52,441 bases of DNA from Candidatus Fermentibacterota bacterium (lineage in GTDB: Bacteria; Fermentibacterota; Fermentibacteria; Fermentibacterales; Fermentibacteraceae). The notes below the pieces were generated by a model. That model saw only the letters and a list, made by a program, of their open reading frames with translations, had not been told where the DNA came from and searched no databases. Positions 33,463 to 42,989 of the stretch are shown here, piece after piece (position 1 is the stretch's first letter; the number at the start of each line of letters is the position of its first letter). A program made the position numbers and the translations under genes. Location: contig PDSZ01000025.1 of the NCBI GenBank assembly GCA_002748705.1, positions 1 through 52,441 of the forward strand, written 5' to 3'.

Positions 33463-34123
33463 AAGTGGCCGGGTCCGTTTCACCGTTCTCTCGAAACCCC
33501 TTCAGCCTGAGAAGGCAGGAATCACAGGTGCCGCAGCTTCTTCCCTGGCTGTCAGGCCTGTAGCAGCTCAGTGTAAGGGAATAATCAACACCCAGATCAA
33601 GGCCTGCTCTTATAATTTCAGCTTTTGTCATGTGCAGAAGAGGAGCTTCAATTCTTACAGGATTACCCTGAACCGCGCTCTTTGTGGCAACAGCAGCCAG
33701 ATTCCGGAATGCTTTTATGAAAGCCGGCCGGCAGTCAGGATATCCGCTGTAGTCAAGAGCGTTCACCCCTATGAAAACAGCATCTGCCTCTCTGCTCTCT
33801 GCAAGTGCCAGCGCGAGAGAAAGGAATACTGTGTTTCGGGCAGGCACATATGTTGAGGGTATCTCAGTTCTTTGAATATTTCCGTTCTGCACCTCCCCTT
33901 CACCTGTAAGTGAAGAAGCTCTGAACGGCTCAGGATCAAGCTGAAGAACAACATGATCCCTCACATTCCAGGCTGCTGCTGTTGCCGCAGCTTTATCAAG
34001 CTCAATGGAATGCTTCTGGCCGTAGCGAAAAGAAAGGGCTGTTACACTGTATTCATCCTTTGAAGCCATTGCAAGAACAGTGGCTGAATCAAGACCGCCT
34101 GAAAGAAGCACCACAGCTTTCAC
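33455..34123 (-). CDS. queC: 7-cyano-7-deazaguanine synthase
   Basis: This 222-residue PP-loop enzyme converts 7-carboxy-7-deazaguanine to preQ0 with ATP and ammonia. The ATP site is SGGLDS (residues 8-13) and the structural zinc is held by four cysteines near the C-terminus (SCYRPDSQGRSCGTCDSCL). It overlaps the response-regulator gene by 4 bases (ATGA), so the queuosine genes are downstream members of the glycan/two-component run. Confidence 0.96.
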   Translation of the reverse strand: MKAVVLLSGGLDSATVLAMASKDEYSVTALSFRYGQKHSIELDKAAATAAAWNVRDHVVLQLDPEPFRASSLTGEGEVQNGNIQRTEIPSTYVPARNTVFLSLALALAESREADAVFIGVNALDYSGYPDCRPAFIKAFRNLAAVATKSAVQGNPVRIEAPLLHMTKAEIIRAGLDLGVDYSLTLSCYRPDSQGRSCGTCDSCLLRLKGFRENGETDPATYV

Positions 34124-35397
34124 TTTTCCAGCCCCAGTTCCTTTATTTTTGTAAGCAGTGTCCTGTAGCTTACCCCTAGAGCAGACGCTGCTTTGGTACG
34201 GTTTCCCTCTGAGACTTCCAGGGCCTTTTCTATAAGCTCTTTCTCCCTTTTTCTCGCAGCAGCTGCCGACTCTTCCCGAAGGTTGCCGCTGGAAACGGCC
34301 TTTTCAGAGCAGTCACACTGGAACTCAAGAAGTTCAGAGGTAATCTCACCGCCTGCGGAGTTTACACATGCTCTTCTCACAAGGGTACGCATCTCTCTCA
34401 CATTTCCAGGCCAGCTGTAGTTCTCAATAGCCTGAACTGCACATGGGGACAGAATACTGCCGCCGAACATCTTCAAAAAGTGCTCTGCCAGAAGAAGCCT
34501 GTCTTCTCCCCTCTCCCGCAGAGGAGGAAGGGTAACAGGAAACTCCGCTATTCTGTAGTAGAGATCCTCCCTGAACAGTCCCTTTTCTGTAAGTTCCTTC
34601 AGATTCCTGTTGCTGGCTGAAATAACCAGAGCATCAGTGAACAGCTCTTCAGTGCCCCCTACAGAATGATAGGTGCCTGACTCAAGAACCCTGAGCAGTT
34701 TACCCTGAAGCCCCAGCTCCATGTCACCTATTTCGTCAAGAAAGATTACACCCCCTGAAGCCATTGTGAACCGTCCAGGTCTTGCCTCTGAGGAACCGGT
34801 ATAGGCGCCCTTTTCAGCTCCGAACAGTTCGCTCTCCATAAGGTTTGCCGGAATTGCAGCACAGTTAACAGGAATGAAAGGGCCTGCCTCACGGTCACTT
34901 GTGCGGTGAATCATTCTTGCCAGAAGTTCCTTGCCGGTACCACTCTCACCCATTACAAGAACATTCATGCCGCTGCCGGCTGCCCTTTTTGCCCTTGAAA
35001 TGGCCTCATGGAACTGTTCTGATTTCCCTACCATCTCACCTGGGCTGTCAGGGCAGATTCTTCGCAGAATTCCAAGAAGCTCGTCAAGTTCAAACGGTTT
35101 GCTGATAAAGTCCGATGCTCCGGTTTTCATGGCATTAACAGCCATGTCCACAGTTCCAAAAGCAGTCATAACAACAACTCTGCATCCTCTCGGCGCAGAG
35201 TGAAGAACATCAATTCCGGAAATCCTGCCTGGAAGGCAGACATCGGTGAGAACAGCATCATACTTTTCAGAGGCTAGTTCTTCAAGTGCCTGATTACCCC
35301 CCTGTACAGCAGTAACCTGCCATCCGTCTTCCTGAAGAGCTGCAGTGAGCATGACACGCATTCCTCTTTTGTCCTCTACCAGAAGTATCTTCTTCAT
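34120..35397 (-). CDS. Sigma54-dependent response regulator (NtrC family)
   Basis: This 425-residue regulator has a receiver domain (phospho-acceptor Asp52, Thr78, Lys100), an AAA+ domain (Walker A GESGTGKE at 150-157, Walker B GGVIFLDE at 215-222, arginine finger in the LYYRIAEFPVTLPPLRER block) and a Fis-type helix-turn-helix at the end (SEGNRTKAASALGVSYRTLL). The sigma54-contact loop reads GAYTGS (197-202) rather than GAFTGA; Tyr for Phe is tolerated in known activators, but the last Ala-to-Ser change is uncommon. The kinase gene is directly upstream (4-base overlap). Targets need sigma54 promoters, and none was recognised here. Confidence 0.93.
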   Translation of the reverse strand: MKKILLVEDKRGMRVMLTAALQEDGWQVTAVQGGNQALEELASEKYDAVLTDVCLPGRISGIDVLHSAPRGCRVVVMTAFGTVDMAVNAMKTGASDFISKPFELDELLGILRRICPDSPGEMVGKSEQFHEAISRAKRAAGSGMNVLVMGESGTGKELLARMIHRTSDREAGPFIPVNCAAIPANLMESELFGAEKGAYTGSSEARPGRFTMASGGVIFLDEIGDMELGLQGKLLRVLESGTYHSVGGTEELFTDALVISASNRNLKELTEKGLFREDLYYRIAEFPVTLPPLRERGEDRLLLAEHFLKMFGGSILSPCAVQAIENYSWPGNVREMRTLVRRACVNSAGGEITSELLEFQCDCSEKAVSSGNLREESAAAARKREKELIEKALEVSEGNRTKAASALGVSYRTLLTKIKELGLEK

Positions 35398-37013
35398 TGC
35401 TTTCTCTCTTCTGCAGGAATTCGCACAGTGAAAATGGCACCGCCTTCAGGCCTGTGAGCTGCTGTCATCTTTCCTCCCATTGCCCGCACAAGCCTTCTGG
35501 CTATGGTAAGACCGAGACCCATACCATCCCCTTCACCGGAGGAATACATAGGTTTGAAGACTATCTCAGGATCGTCAGGAAGCCCTGGGCCGCCATCCTG
35601 CACAGAAAATACAAAATTTCCGCTGCTGCCAGTGAACCCTGCCTCCACAACAACAGTTTCTCTGCCGGCAATACGAATCGCATTGGTCAGCAGGTTGTCC
35701 AGTATTCTGGTGAGAATCACTGCGCTTCCAGGCACCATACAATCAGATGCAAGGCTGTTCCTGCCTCTGAATACCACCCCTTTGGATTCTGCAAGATTCT
35801 CAATTACCGCCAGGGCTTCACTGCATGAAATGGAGCTGCCTATTGTGCTCTCCACTGCTATTCTTCGAAATGCTTCAACCACTCTTCTGGCAGAATCGAC
35901 CTCCAGTGAGGCTTCACGCAGGAGTTCTCCGGTTCTTTCGCTGTCGCCTCCCCTTGCCAGAAGGGTCATGAAACCTTCAAGAGCACAGAGGGCATTACCT
36001 ATCTCGTGGGCCACACCGCCGGAAAAAGCTCCCAGATCAGCAAGGGCGCTCTCCTCGGAGAGCTTTCTTTCAAGCTGCAGCGATTCGGTAACATCGGTGA
36101 TGAGAACAACTGTTTCTCCGCTTTCGCCGCCTGCAGCACTGAAACGGTAGTTCCTGCCCCCCAGCTCACTGTCCCACTCCCTGTTACCATGCTTTACAAA
36201 AGGGGCAAGGGCGGCCTCACCGGTCCAGCTTTCAGGTGAAGGCCCCAGAACTGAAAGAGCACTGGAATTCCAGAGAGTAGGCTTCATTCGGGAATCAAGA
36301 ACCACCACCGATGAATCCATTGCTTCAAGAACAGCGCCGGATCTGGATTCGGCGGTTTCTGCCCTTTCAAGAGCCCTGGCTCTCATTTCCTTCAGCTGCC
36401 TGTCCTGCATTGAGAGCTGATCTACCAGTTTTCTGAAGGAATCGTCGGCAGCAGCAGCCGATCTGCCTCCCCCTTCATCAATTCTGTCAGCCTGACCGAG
36501 AATGTTTCTCAGAGGTTCAAGAACTGTCTTTCTCAGGTAACGGGGTGTAAGCACCGCAACAGCAGTAAGAAAGATGGCAAAAAGGGCCATTACCGCCGCT
36601 GCTGCTCTGCCTGCCTTAAGGGAAGGAGGCAGGTCGACAACCATGAGAATGTTGTATTCACCTGACCGGGCAGTATGGGAAACGGTCTCCCATTGGCTTC
36701 TCTCGGCAGGATCAAGGGTGGGATAAGCCATTGCAAGGGTATCATTCATCATCACAGCCACTGCGCTTATTCCTCCGCCGGGAATAAAAGCCTCTGCCAG
36801 CTCCTGAAGCCTGGTCTGGGAAGGCCTTGAGCCCAGGGCAGCGGCGGTAAAGGCAGCTCTGGAAAGGGCGGATGCTTCAAGAGCGGAAACAGATTCTCCT
36901 ACTGTGAGCCAGAGAACAAGGGCAGCAACAAAAGCAACAAGCGCAGAGGCTCCTGCAACGAGACCTGTAAGACTTTCCACTCCCAGAATAAACCTGTGTC
37001 CCTCAGACTTCAA
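35394..37013 (-). CDS. Membrane sensor histidine kinase
   Basis: This 539-residue kinase has two membrane helices (about 16-38 and 136-156) around a periplasmic sensing domain of about 95 residues, a HAMP-like linker, a PAS domain (AVLEAMDSSVVVLDSRMKPT), and a kinase core: His336 in GGVAHEIGNAL, N box LLTNAIRI, and ATP-lid blocks DGGPGLPDD and GDGMGLGLTIARRLV. It should phosphorylate the NtrC-type regulator encoded next. The TTG start at 37013 follows AAGGGG by five bases and overlaps the glycosyltransferase gene by 11 bases. The signal is unknown; the position suggests an envelope or glycan cue. Confidence 0.92.
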   Translation of the reverse strand: MKSEGHRFILGVESLTGLVAGASALVAFVAALVLWLTVGESVSALEASALSRAAFTAAALGSRPSQTRLQELAEAFIPGGGISAVAVMMNDTLAMAYPTLDPAERSQWETVSHTARSGEYNILMVVDLPPSLKAGRAAAAVMALFAIFLTAVAVLTPRYLRKTVLEPLRNILGQADRIDEGGGRSAAAADDSFRKLVDQLSMQDRQLKEMRARALERAETAESRSGAVLEAMDSSVVVLDSRMKPTLWNSSALSVLGPSPESWTGEAALAPFVKHGNREWDSELGGRNYRFSAAGGESGETVVLITDVTESLQLERKLSEESALADLGAFSGGVAHEIGNALCALEGFMTLLARGGDSERTGELLREASLEVDSARRVVEAFRRIAVESTIGSSISCSEALAVIENLAESKGVVFRGRNSLASDCMVPGSAVILTRILDNLLTNAIRIAGRETVVVEAGFTGSSGNFVFSVQDGGPGLPDDPEIVFKPMYSSGEGDGMGLGLTIARRLVRAMGGKMTAAHRPEGGAIFTVRIPAEERKQ

Positions 37014-37821
37014 CTCTGCCCCTTCTCCACTTAAGGTAGTTTCTGAAGCCCTCTCTGAATGCGCTTCCGCCTTTTATAAAGTGAAGCGGCAGCCACAGTG
37101 CAGTGCTTATTCTCATCAGAAGGGATGAACAGTGTATCTCCATGAAAACAAACCTGTTTCTCTCCCTGAGCGCCATTGTAGCCTGTGAACTGCCCATTGT
37201 AGCCCTGTGAAGATGGTTCACCACAGCCTCTTCAACGATAATCATACGATACCCTGCACCGGTCATTCTGGCTCCCAGATCGGTATCTTCCCAGTAGATA
37301 GGCGCAAACCTGGTGTCCAGACCGTTCAGGGCCTCCCATGCTTTCCGTTTCCACAAGGCACACGCGCCTGAAGGATAGGGCTCTCCACTGCCTCCCTGCA
37401 TGGTTACAGCCAGCCCTCTTCTGAAACCCCACCTGAAGAGGCTGTCATCGGTTCCGTCAGGACGGGGAATTGATGGCACTGCTGCCGCAACTTCCCTCTC
37501 TGATTCCTGAAGCCTTTTCAGAAGCATTGAAAAACTGCCCGGTTCAGGTGAAGTATCATTGTTGAGAAGCATAAGGTAATCACCTTCTGCATTGCTCATG
37601 CCAAGATTTACCGCTGAACAGAAAGCAGGAGAGCCTTTTCGCTCAAGGATTCTTACAGAGGGAAACTCTTTTTCCACAGCAGCGGAGGTGCCGTCAGAGG
37701 AACAGTCATCAACAACTATCACCAGTCCTCCAGCCTGTTCAGTTTCACTGATAATTCCAGGAAGAAACCTTCGAAGAATGGAGAGACCGTTTCTGGAGGG
37801 TATGACAACAGAAAACTTCAT
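37003..37821 (-). CDS. Glycosyltransferase family 2 (rhamnosyltransferase-like)
   Basis: This 272-residue GT-A enzyme has the donor site VIPSRNG, VDDCSSDGT and LNNDTSPEPG (the DxD equivalent is Asn-Asp), and the acceptor-side block WEDTDLGARMTGAGYRM. It resembles dTDP-rhamnose transferases that extend O-antigen. The ATG at 37821 shares one base with the upstream stop (TGATG). It is the last glycan gene before the two-component pair. Confidence 0.9.
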   Translation of the reverse strand: MKFSVVIPSRNGLSILRRFLPGIISETEQAGGLVIVVDDCSSDGTSAAVEKEFPSVRILERKGSPAFCSAVNLGMSNAEGDYLMLLNNDTSPEPGSFSMLLKRLQESEREVAAAVPSIPRPDGTDDSLFRWGFRRGLAVTMQGGSGEPYPSGACALWKRKAWEALNGLDTRFAPIYWEDTDLGARMTGAGYRMIIVEEAVVNHLHRATMGSSQATMALRERNRFVFMEIHCSSLLMRISTALWLPLHFIKGGSAFREGFRNYLKWRRGRVEV

Positions 37822-39797
37822 CAGAAAACCCCTGCCCTGTCCAGATATACCGGATTGCCTGAGTACCATATGATTCTGAGAGTATCCCTGTAAGCATTCA
37901 ACGGCAAATGGTAAATCTCCATAATTCTGTTCTCAGGCAGGTCAGGAAGAACCCTTTCGTTCCGTCCCAGAAACTGGTAATCTTCAGGTAGTTCTGCCAG
38001 TTCTGTTTCCACATGAATAACTGTATCCCCCACCATAAGTGCCCCTCCGGAGGAGGACATTTCAAGAAGAAGCGAGTCTGCGCTGCTGTTACAGGGAAGC
38101 AGTATTGACTGCCCCGGCTCAGAGAGTTCAAGGAGTCTTTCTGTTTCTGTTATCCATAAAGCTCTGTTTACAGGGTCAGGGCTTCGCGGATAGAGCGGAG
38201 CACCCTGTACTGCGGAAGAATCCAGATCTTCCGCATCAGGAACAACTGGAGCAATACCGGCAAGAAAGAAACCGCAGAGAAGTATTATCGCAGCATGAGC
38301 CCCTGCAAAACGGCTTCTTCTGAACACAGCAAATATTCCTGCCGCAAGAACTGCAGGCATCAGGAGGTTAAGGGGATTGCTGCGAATCATTGAGAAACCG
38401 CCGGAACCTCCAAGCAGTTCAAGAAGAGAGTCTGTACCGTCTGCATAGTTGGCCCTGAGCGCAGGGCAGACAATCACCAGAGCGCTGACAGCAATGGAGA
38501 ACGATGCAAATACACCTGCAGCAGGCTTGCGCCACACCTGGCTGAACCCGGCGGCAAAAAGAGGAACAAGAGGAAGAAACATTCTTCCAGCAGGAGCAGG
38601 AAGACCATGCCAGCAGCTGCCCATCCAGATAACAGTTGCAAACCAGTAGAAAGCAGATGGTATCACAAGCCGGTGAAAGAGAGTTCTGTCACGCCTGTAC
38701 AATTCAGGAAGCCCTGCCAGCGCAACAAGCGTCCAGGGAGCCCTGAAGAAAAGCCCTGCCTCCAGATCAAAAAGACTCCAGCCAAGGTTTGACAGAAGAT
38801 GCAGAGGCCGGTGAAAGATATTGATCCATATCAGTTTAAGGGCTTCAATATTACCGTATCTTACCCAGAATATTCTGCCGTGAAGCAGGTATCTGTCCCC
38901 TGCCAGAAAAAGAATAAGAGCACATACCAGAATTGCCGGAAAAAGGTACTTTTTCTTCAGATTTCCTTTGACAGGGAAATACTCAGCTGCAAGCATTCCT
39001 GCGCCTAATGCTCCATAGCGGAGCTTCAGCGCAGCAAGCAAAAGAACAACTGCCAGGCGGAGAATAGTGCCGTACTTCCCCTTTCCGTATCTCAGCGGCA
39101 GAAGAAACAGAAGAACAGCCAGCCATCCGGTGTAGGCCAGCCCTGAAATACTGAATCCAGGATAGAGAGCAGCAGCCATGAAAGCAGGCAACGGCGCCGC
39201 AATACCCCCCAGAAGTACAACTGCTGCAATGGTTATCACAACCGGAACTATACGAAGCCCTTCCTCTCCGGCTATAAGCCCAGGTGAAATCATCAGAGGA
39301 AAGAACTCAGTGTGGTGGCTCGTTTCGCTGTCAATATCACCAGTTCTCAGCCCTGTTTGCAGCCTGCTTTCATAACCGATTCCGGTTACAGAGGAAGCTA
39401 TCTCGGCAAAGCGGACTTCATCGCTGTTCACAGCGGAGGTAACCGCAGAAAGCAGAACCGCAGGAAGAATGCCTCTGACAACTTGTCCGCTGTGAATCAC
39501 TGTTGCGGCTCCTGAGGCAATCACACCGGCAGCGGCGGCGGCTCCTGCAATTATCCAGCCGAATTCTGAAAGCTGCCACAACCATACCGAAACAGTAAAA
39601 ACAGCGAAGAAAACAGAAAGCCATTTAGTTGCAGGGGCGCGTCCTGCAAGCAAACCGGCAAGAATCCATGCCCCTGGAAGTATTCTGCCGTAAAATCCCG
39701 GTGAAGGCATGCCTGCAAGTTTCCAGGCTATGAACACCCATGCTCCTGAGACGAAGCATGAGAGCATAAGCCGATGTGTTTCGATGAATCTTCTCAC
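37821..39797 (-). CDS. Large polytopic membrane protein of the glycan cluster (GT-C-like)
   Basis: This 658-residue protein has around 12-14 membrane helices and a soluble C-terminal domain (from about residue 540). The first large loop has ITGIGYESRLQTGLRTGDIDSETSHHTEF with acidic residues, and the layout with a periplasmic end domain fits GT-C sugar transferases that use lipid-linked donors. I could not assign it to a named family with certainty. It overlaps both neighbours by 1-4 bases. Confidence 0.6.
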   Translation of the reverse strand: MRRFIETHRLMLSCFVSGAWVFIAWKLAGMPSPGFYGRILPGAWILAGLLAGRAPATKWLSVFFAVFTVSVWLWQLSEFGWIIAGAAAAAGVIASGAATVIHSGQVVRGILPAVLLSAVTSAVNSDEVRFAEIASSVTGIGYESRLQTGLRTGDIDSETSHHTEFFPLMISPGLIAGEEGLRIVPVVITIAAVVLLGGIAAPLPAFMAAALYPGFSISGLAYTGWLAVLLFLLPLRYGKGKYGTILRLAVVLLLAALKLRYGALGAGMLAAEYFPVKGNLKKKYLFPAILVCALILFLAGDRYLLHGRIFWVRYGNIEALKLIWINIFHRPLHLLSNLGWSLFDLEAGLFFRAPWTLVALAGLPELYRRDRTLFHRLVIPSAFYWFATVIWMGSCWHGLPAPAGRMFLPLVPLFAAGFSQVWRKPAAGVFASFSIAVSALVIVCPALRANYADGTDSLLELLGGSGGFSMIRSNPLNLLMPAVLAAGIFAVFRRSRFAGAHAAIILLCGFFLAGIAPVVPDAEDLDSSAVQGAPLYPRSPDPVNRALWITETERLLELSEPGQSILLPCNSSADSLLLEMSSSGGALMVGDTVIHVETELAELPEDYQFLGRNERVLPDLPENRIMEIYHLPLNAYRDTLRIIWYSGNPVYLDRAGVF

Positions 39798-40576
39798 AGA
39801 AGCTCACCTCCTGCGGAAAGATGCACAGCAGGATGACAAAAGGCTCTGTGATGCCTCAGAAGCCTTACAGCAAGAGTATCACCGGGGCTCATGGAGAAGC
39901 AGATTGTATCATTTCCTGCAGAGAGCATGGTAAGCTCTTCTCTGCACAAGAGCGCGGCAACAGGCAGTGTATCTCTCACACCTCCGCTGTTCACAGCTGC
40001 CTGCATTGCCCACTCCCCTGAGCAGGGAGCAGGAAGAAGCACTTCAGTACAGCTGCCTGTGAGGGAGGGTATCTCAAATGATATTTTTTCATTCTGAATA
40101 ACTGAACGGGCAATTGCAGCCTCTGGAACAGCCTTCTCAGGAAAACCGCCTGTCAGGGCAGAAACAATGAAAGCTGCTGCCAGTACCGCAATGGAGAGTT
40201 TGTGCCTTTTCTCAATGAAAACAAGAACCGCCGAAGCTGCCAGAGCCGCAGTCATACCTGCTGCAGGCAGAAACCAGGCCACTGAAGCAGTGGTTATGAA
40301 ACCTGCAGCTCTCAATGCTGTTCCTCTGCCGGCGGCGCTTGCTGTAAACCCTGCTGCAAGGCATACCCATGGCAGTGCAGAAGGAGCAGCAGCTGAGGCA
40401 AGCAAAGCCAGAGAGAGTACCGGAAAAAGAACAGTGCCGGATGCAAGACCGGAAGCAACTCCCAGCGGAAGCAGGGACAGAGTCAGAGGGTCAAAACCTC
40501 TGAACAGTATTGAAGCTGCACATAAGCATCCTCCGGCAATGATAACTGCTGCAGCGCAGTTCCTGTCAGTGTTCAT
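39794..40576 (-). CDS. Membrane protein of unknown function
   Basis: This 260-residue protein has about six alanine-rich membrane helices in the first 155 residues, then a soluble domain of some 100 residues that ends in a beta-rich region (EISFEIPSLTGSCTEVLLPA). I do not recognise a family. The overlaps of 4 bases on both sides tie it to the glycan cluster, where it may be a partner of the larger membrane protein that follows it. Confidence 0.6.
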   Translation of the reverse strand: MNTDRNCAAAVIIAGGCLCAASILFRGFDPLTLSLLPLGVASGLASGTVLFPVLSLALLASAAAPSALPWVCLAAGFTASAAGRGTALRAAGFITTASVAWFLPAAGMTAALAASAVLVFIEKRHKLSIAVLAAAFIVSALTGGFPEKAVPEAAIARSVIQNEKISFEIPSLTGSCTEVLLPAPCSGEWAMQAAVNSGGVRDTLPVAALLCREELTMLSAGNDTICFSMSPGDTLAVRLLRHHRAFCHPAVHLSAGGELL

Positions 40577-41757
40577 TTTACCTCTACCTTGATTGAATCA
40601 GAGAGTGAGTCGCATTTAATGTATACAATGCCAGGCGGTTCAGCCAGAGTAACCTCAACTGTCTTTGACGGTGAAACTGTTACTCTGCGCAAAAGCTCCC
40701 CTGAACCTGAAACAACAGCTGCAGTGGATGCATGCGACTCCCCTGTAAGAGCCAGTTTCAGAGGCTTCCTGTGAGGTTTGAGCCCTGCCCATGGAGCAGC
40801 TCTTCCCCTCTGCCATCCCGGCCCCGGCGCTCCCTGCTCAGGCCTTCTGAGAGGCATATCACCTGGAATACCGTAAAGAATTGATTTTGTATGCCGGTCA
40901 AGGGCAATCTCTTCAGGAGCAGGGGCAGCAAGAGCTTTCAGGAAGGTTTTAATCCTGGCAAACGGAGAAATACCTCTCAAAAGCATTCCTGCAGCGATTC
41001 GCAGCTCCCTTGACCAAAGGCTTCTTTCAGATAACCCGCTGCCTCTCAGAAAACGCCTTTGAAGCCTTATGGAAGAAGCAAGCTCCCAGAGTTCAGCCTT
41101 CTCCCGCACAGCGGAAGCTCCAACCATGTGAGCTGCCTGGGAACCGCCGCATAGAGCAACCTTCCACCCTGCACCTCTGGCGCGAAGGGAGAGATCCGCA
41201 TCTTCAAAGTACATGAAGTAGCCTGTATCAAAACCTCCCAGCTTTTTCAGTACAGATGTTCTCCAGAGAGCAACTGCTGCGGTTACCGCAGGCACCTCTC
41301 GTATTCCACCCTTGATGAAGGGCTCCAGATGCATGAAACCTGCATCCCAGGATTCACCGAAGGGTGTCAGATAAACTCCTCTTCCTGCTGTTACCAGCTC
41401 CCAGCCCCATAATCTTATCACCGGCTGTACAGCTGCCAGACAACTGTTCTCATCAAGTGCTGCCACCAGAAGAGCCAGGTTCTCCCTGGTTATTGAAGCA
41501 TCGCTGTTCAGAAACAATGTGTATTCTGTATCAATCTTTTCAAGACAGCGGTTGCATCCGTTGCCGAAACCCAGGTTATCACCGGTGATAACAGCGGCAT
41601 CTGAAATCATCTTGCAGGCTTTTTCAGCTGAACCATCGGAAGAACAGCTGTCATAGATAACCGCGCCGGCAGGAGAAAGCCCCTGAATAGTTGCGGAAAG
41701 CCCTGGAATCAGCTCTGCATTGTTGTAGAGAACCACTGCTGCAGTTACCCTTTCCAC
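40573..41757 (-). CDS. Glycosyltransferase family 2 with C-terminal extension
   Basis: This 394-residue enzyme begins MERVTAAVVLYNNAELIPGL and shows YDSCSSDGS, LGFGNGCN and FLNSDASI (DxD-like), then YFEDADLSLRARGAGW. These are the donor and acceptor blocks of GT2 rhamnosyl-type enzymes. The last 120 residues are an added domain of unknown role. The start was set at GTG 41757 because GGAGGAGG lies about eight bases upstream, whereas the longer frame overlaps the previous gene by 64 bases without a ribosome site. Confidence 0.85.
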   Translation of the reverse strand: MERVTAAVVLYNNAELIPGLSATIQGLSPAGAVIYDSCSSDGSAEKACKMISDAAVITGDNLGFGNGCNRCLEKIDTEYTLFLNSDASITRENLALLVAALDENSCLAAVQPVIRLWGWELVTAGRGVYLTPFGESWDAGFMHLEPFIKGGIREVPAVTAAVALWRTSVLKKLGGFDTGYFMYFEDADLSLRARGAGWKVALCGGSQAAHMVGASAVREKAELWELASSIRLQRRFLRGSGLSERSLWSRELRIAAGMLLRGISPFARIKTFLKALAAPAPEEIALDRHTKSILYGIPGDMPLRRPEQGAPGPGWQRGRAAPWAGLKPHRKPLKLALTGESHASTAAVVSGSGELLRRVTVSPSKTVEVTLAEPPGIVYIKCDSLSDSIKVEVK

Positions 41758-42989
41758 AGACCATCCTCCTCCAGACGGTGAAAGAGCTTTGAAGTAACCT
41801 TTTCCCAAGTGTAATTCTCCATTGTTTTCTTTCTGCCGCAGGCTGCCATTGAAGAGGCGAGAGAATGGTTTTCCAGCAGCTCCTTCAGTTTTGCGGCAAT
41901 ATCTTCCCAGTCACCGAAATTCACAAGAAATCCGTTCTTTTCGTGGTCAATGATGTCAGGCATTCCACCTGACCTGCATCCTATCACAGGAGAACCGCCC
42001 ATCCATCCGTCCAGAAGAACTATTCCAAAAGCATCGAGCCTCGAAGGTGCAGCAACTATGTCAGCTGCCTTGAAAAGATCCTTTCTCAGCCTTTCAGGCA
42101 GGTATCCTGTGACCACAAGCCTGCCGTCTGGAATTACTGAAGAAACACTGTTCAGTTTCTCTCTGAAGTCATCCATCACCGGCCCGGCAAGTACGAGTGT
42201 GAAGTCTGCGCCTTCCTGCCAGAGTTTTACTGAAGCATCCAGAAGGGAGAATGACCCCTTGTCCCTGCAGTGGGCTGTCATGCTCAGTACTATTTTTGAG
42301 AAAGGGCTCAGCGAGAGGGCTTTTCTTGCAGCCTGACCATCTGCATCTTCCCATTCCTCGGGGTCTATACCGCTTCCCCCTGGCATGATACGCCTGGGAT
42401 CAACACCGCACTCATCTACATACACAGAGGCCTCAAACCTGTTCTGAGCAACCACAAGGGCAGACTGCCTGAGAATCTCAGGCTGCATTCCTGAAAAGTA
42501 CTTCATCGGAAGGATTCTGTGGTCAGCTGACCCTATGTTGGCATGGGGAACAGATACAAGGGGAATACCTGCCGATGAAGCCAGCCTGTAACCTGCGTAA
42601 AGAAGAAAAGGCATAGCATTGGCATGGACAATATCAAATCTGCTTCCTGATGAGCGTATCCACCTGTCCAGCGCAGGAATAAACGGGTTGGGATAGTAGA
42701 ACCGGTCTTTTCCTCCAGGGCGTATTCTTCTGAAAACAGCTCTGAGTAAATTCTGAGCAGGGGGATGAGCCACAGGGAACCTTATCAGTTCCACTCCTGA
42801 GATAACACTTCTTCCAGCAGGCAGGCGCCTTCCCTTCCGTGAAACAAGCCATGACATATCCCATGCATCAGTTGTAGCCACAGTTACAGAATGCCCTTCC
42901 CTGACAGCTGCAACAGCATGCTCCCACACATATCGCTCAGAGCCTCCGTGGTATGGCATGCTTCTGTGCACAAGGAATAGTATTCTCAA
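41745..42989 (-). CDS. Glycosyltransferase family 4
   Basis: This 414-residue enzyme has the GT4 opening MRILFLVHRSMPYHGGSERY and a donor lobe with GSGIDPEEW, LAGPVMDDF, APSRLDAFGIVLLDGWMGGS (an Asp replaces the first Glu of the usual E-x7-E) and IGCRSGGMPD. It starts with TTG, supported by AGGAG six bases upstream. Immediately before it lies a second, nearly identical copy of this start region, the result of a 53-base tandem duplication that creates an 18-codon ORF ending in TGA over this TTG. Confidence 0.88.
   Translation of the reverse strand: MRILFLVHRSMPYHGGSERYVWEHAVAAVREGHSVTVATTDAWDMSWLVSRKGRRLPAGRSVISGVELIRFPVAHPPAQNLLRAVFRRIRPGGKDRFYYPNPFIPALDRWIRSSGSRFDIVHANAMPFLLYAGYRLASSAGIPLVSVPHANIGSADHRILPMKYFSGMQPEILRQSALVVAQNRFEASVYVDECGVDPRRIMPGGSGIDPEEWEDADGQAARKALSLSPFSKIVLSMTAHCRDKGSFSLLDASVKLWQEGADFTLVLAGPVMDDFREKLNSVSSVIPDGRLVVTGYLPERLRKDLFKAADIVAAPSRLDAFGIVLLDGWMGGSPVIGCRSGGMPDIIDHEKNGFLVNFGDWEDIAAKLKELLENHSLASSMAACGRKKTMENYTWEKVTSKLFHRLEEDGLWKG

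Noticed and set aside
35503..36150. 215-codon plus-strand frame opposite the histidine kinase
   Set aside because: Low-complexity Ser/Pro/Leu composition typical of a shadow frame; the kinase is clearly the real gene.
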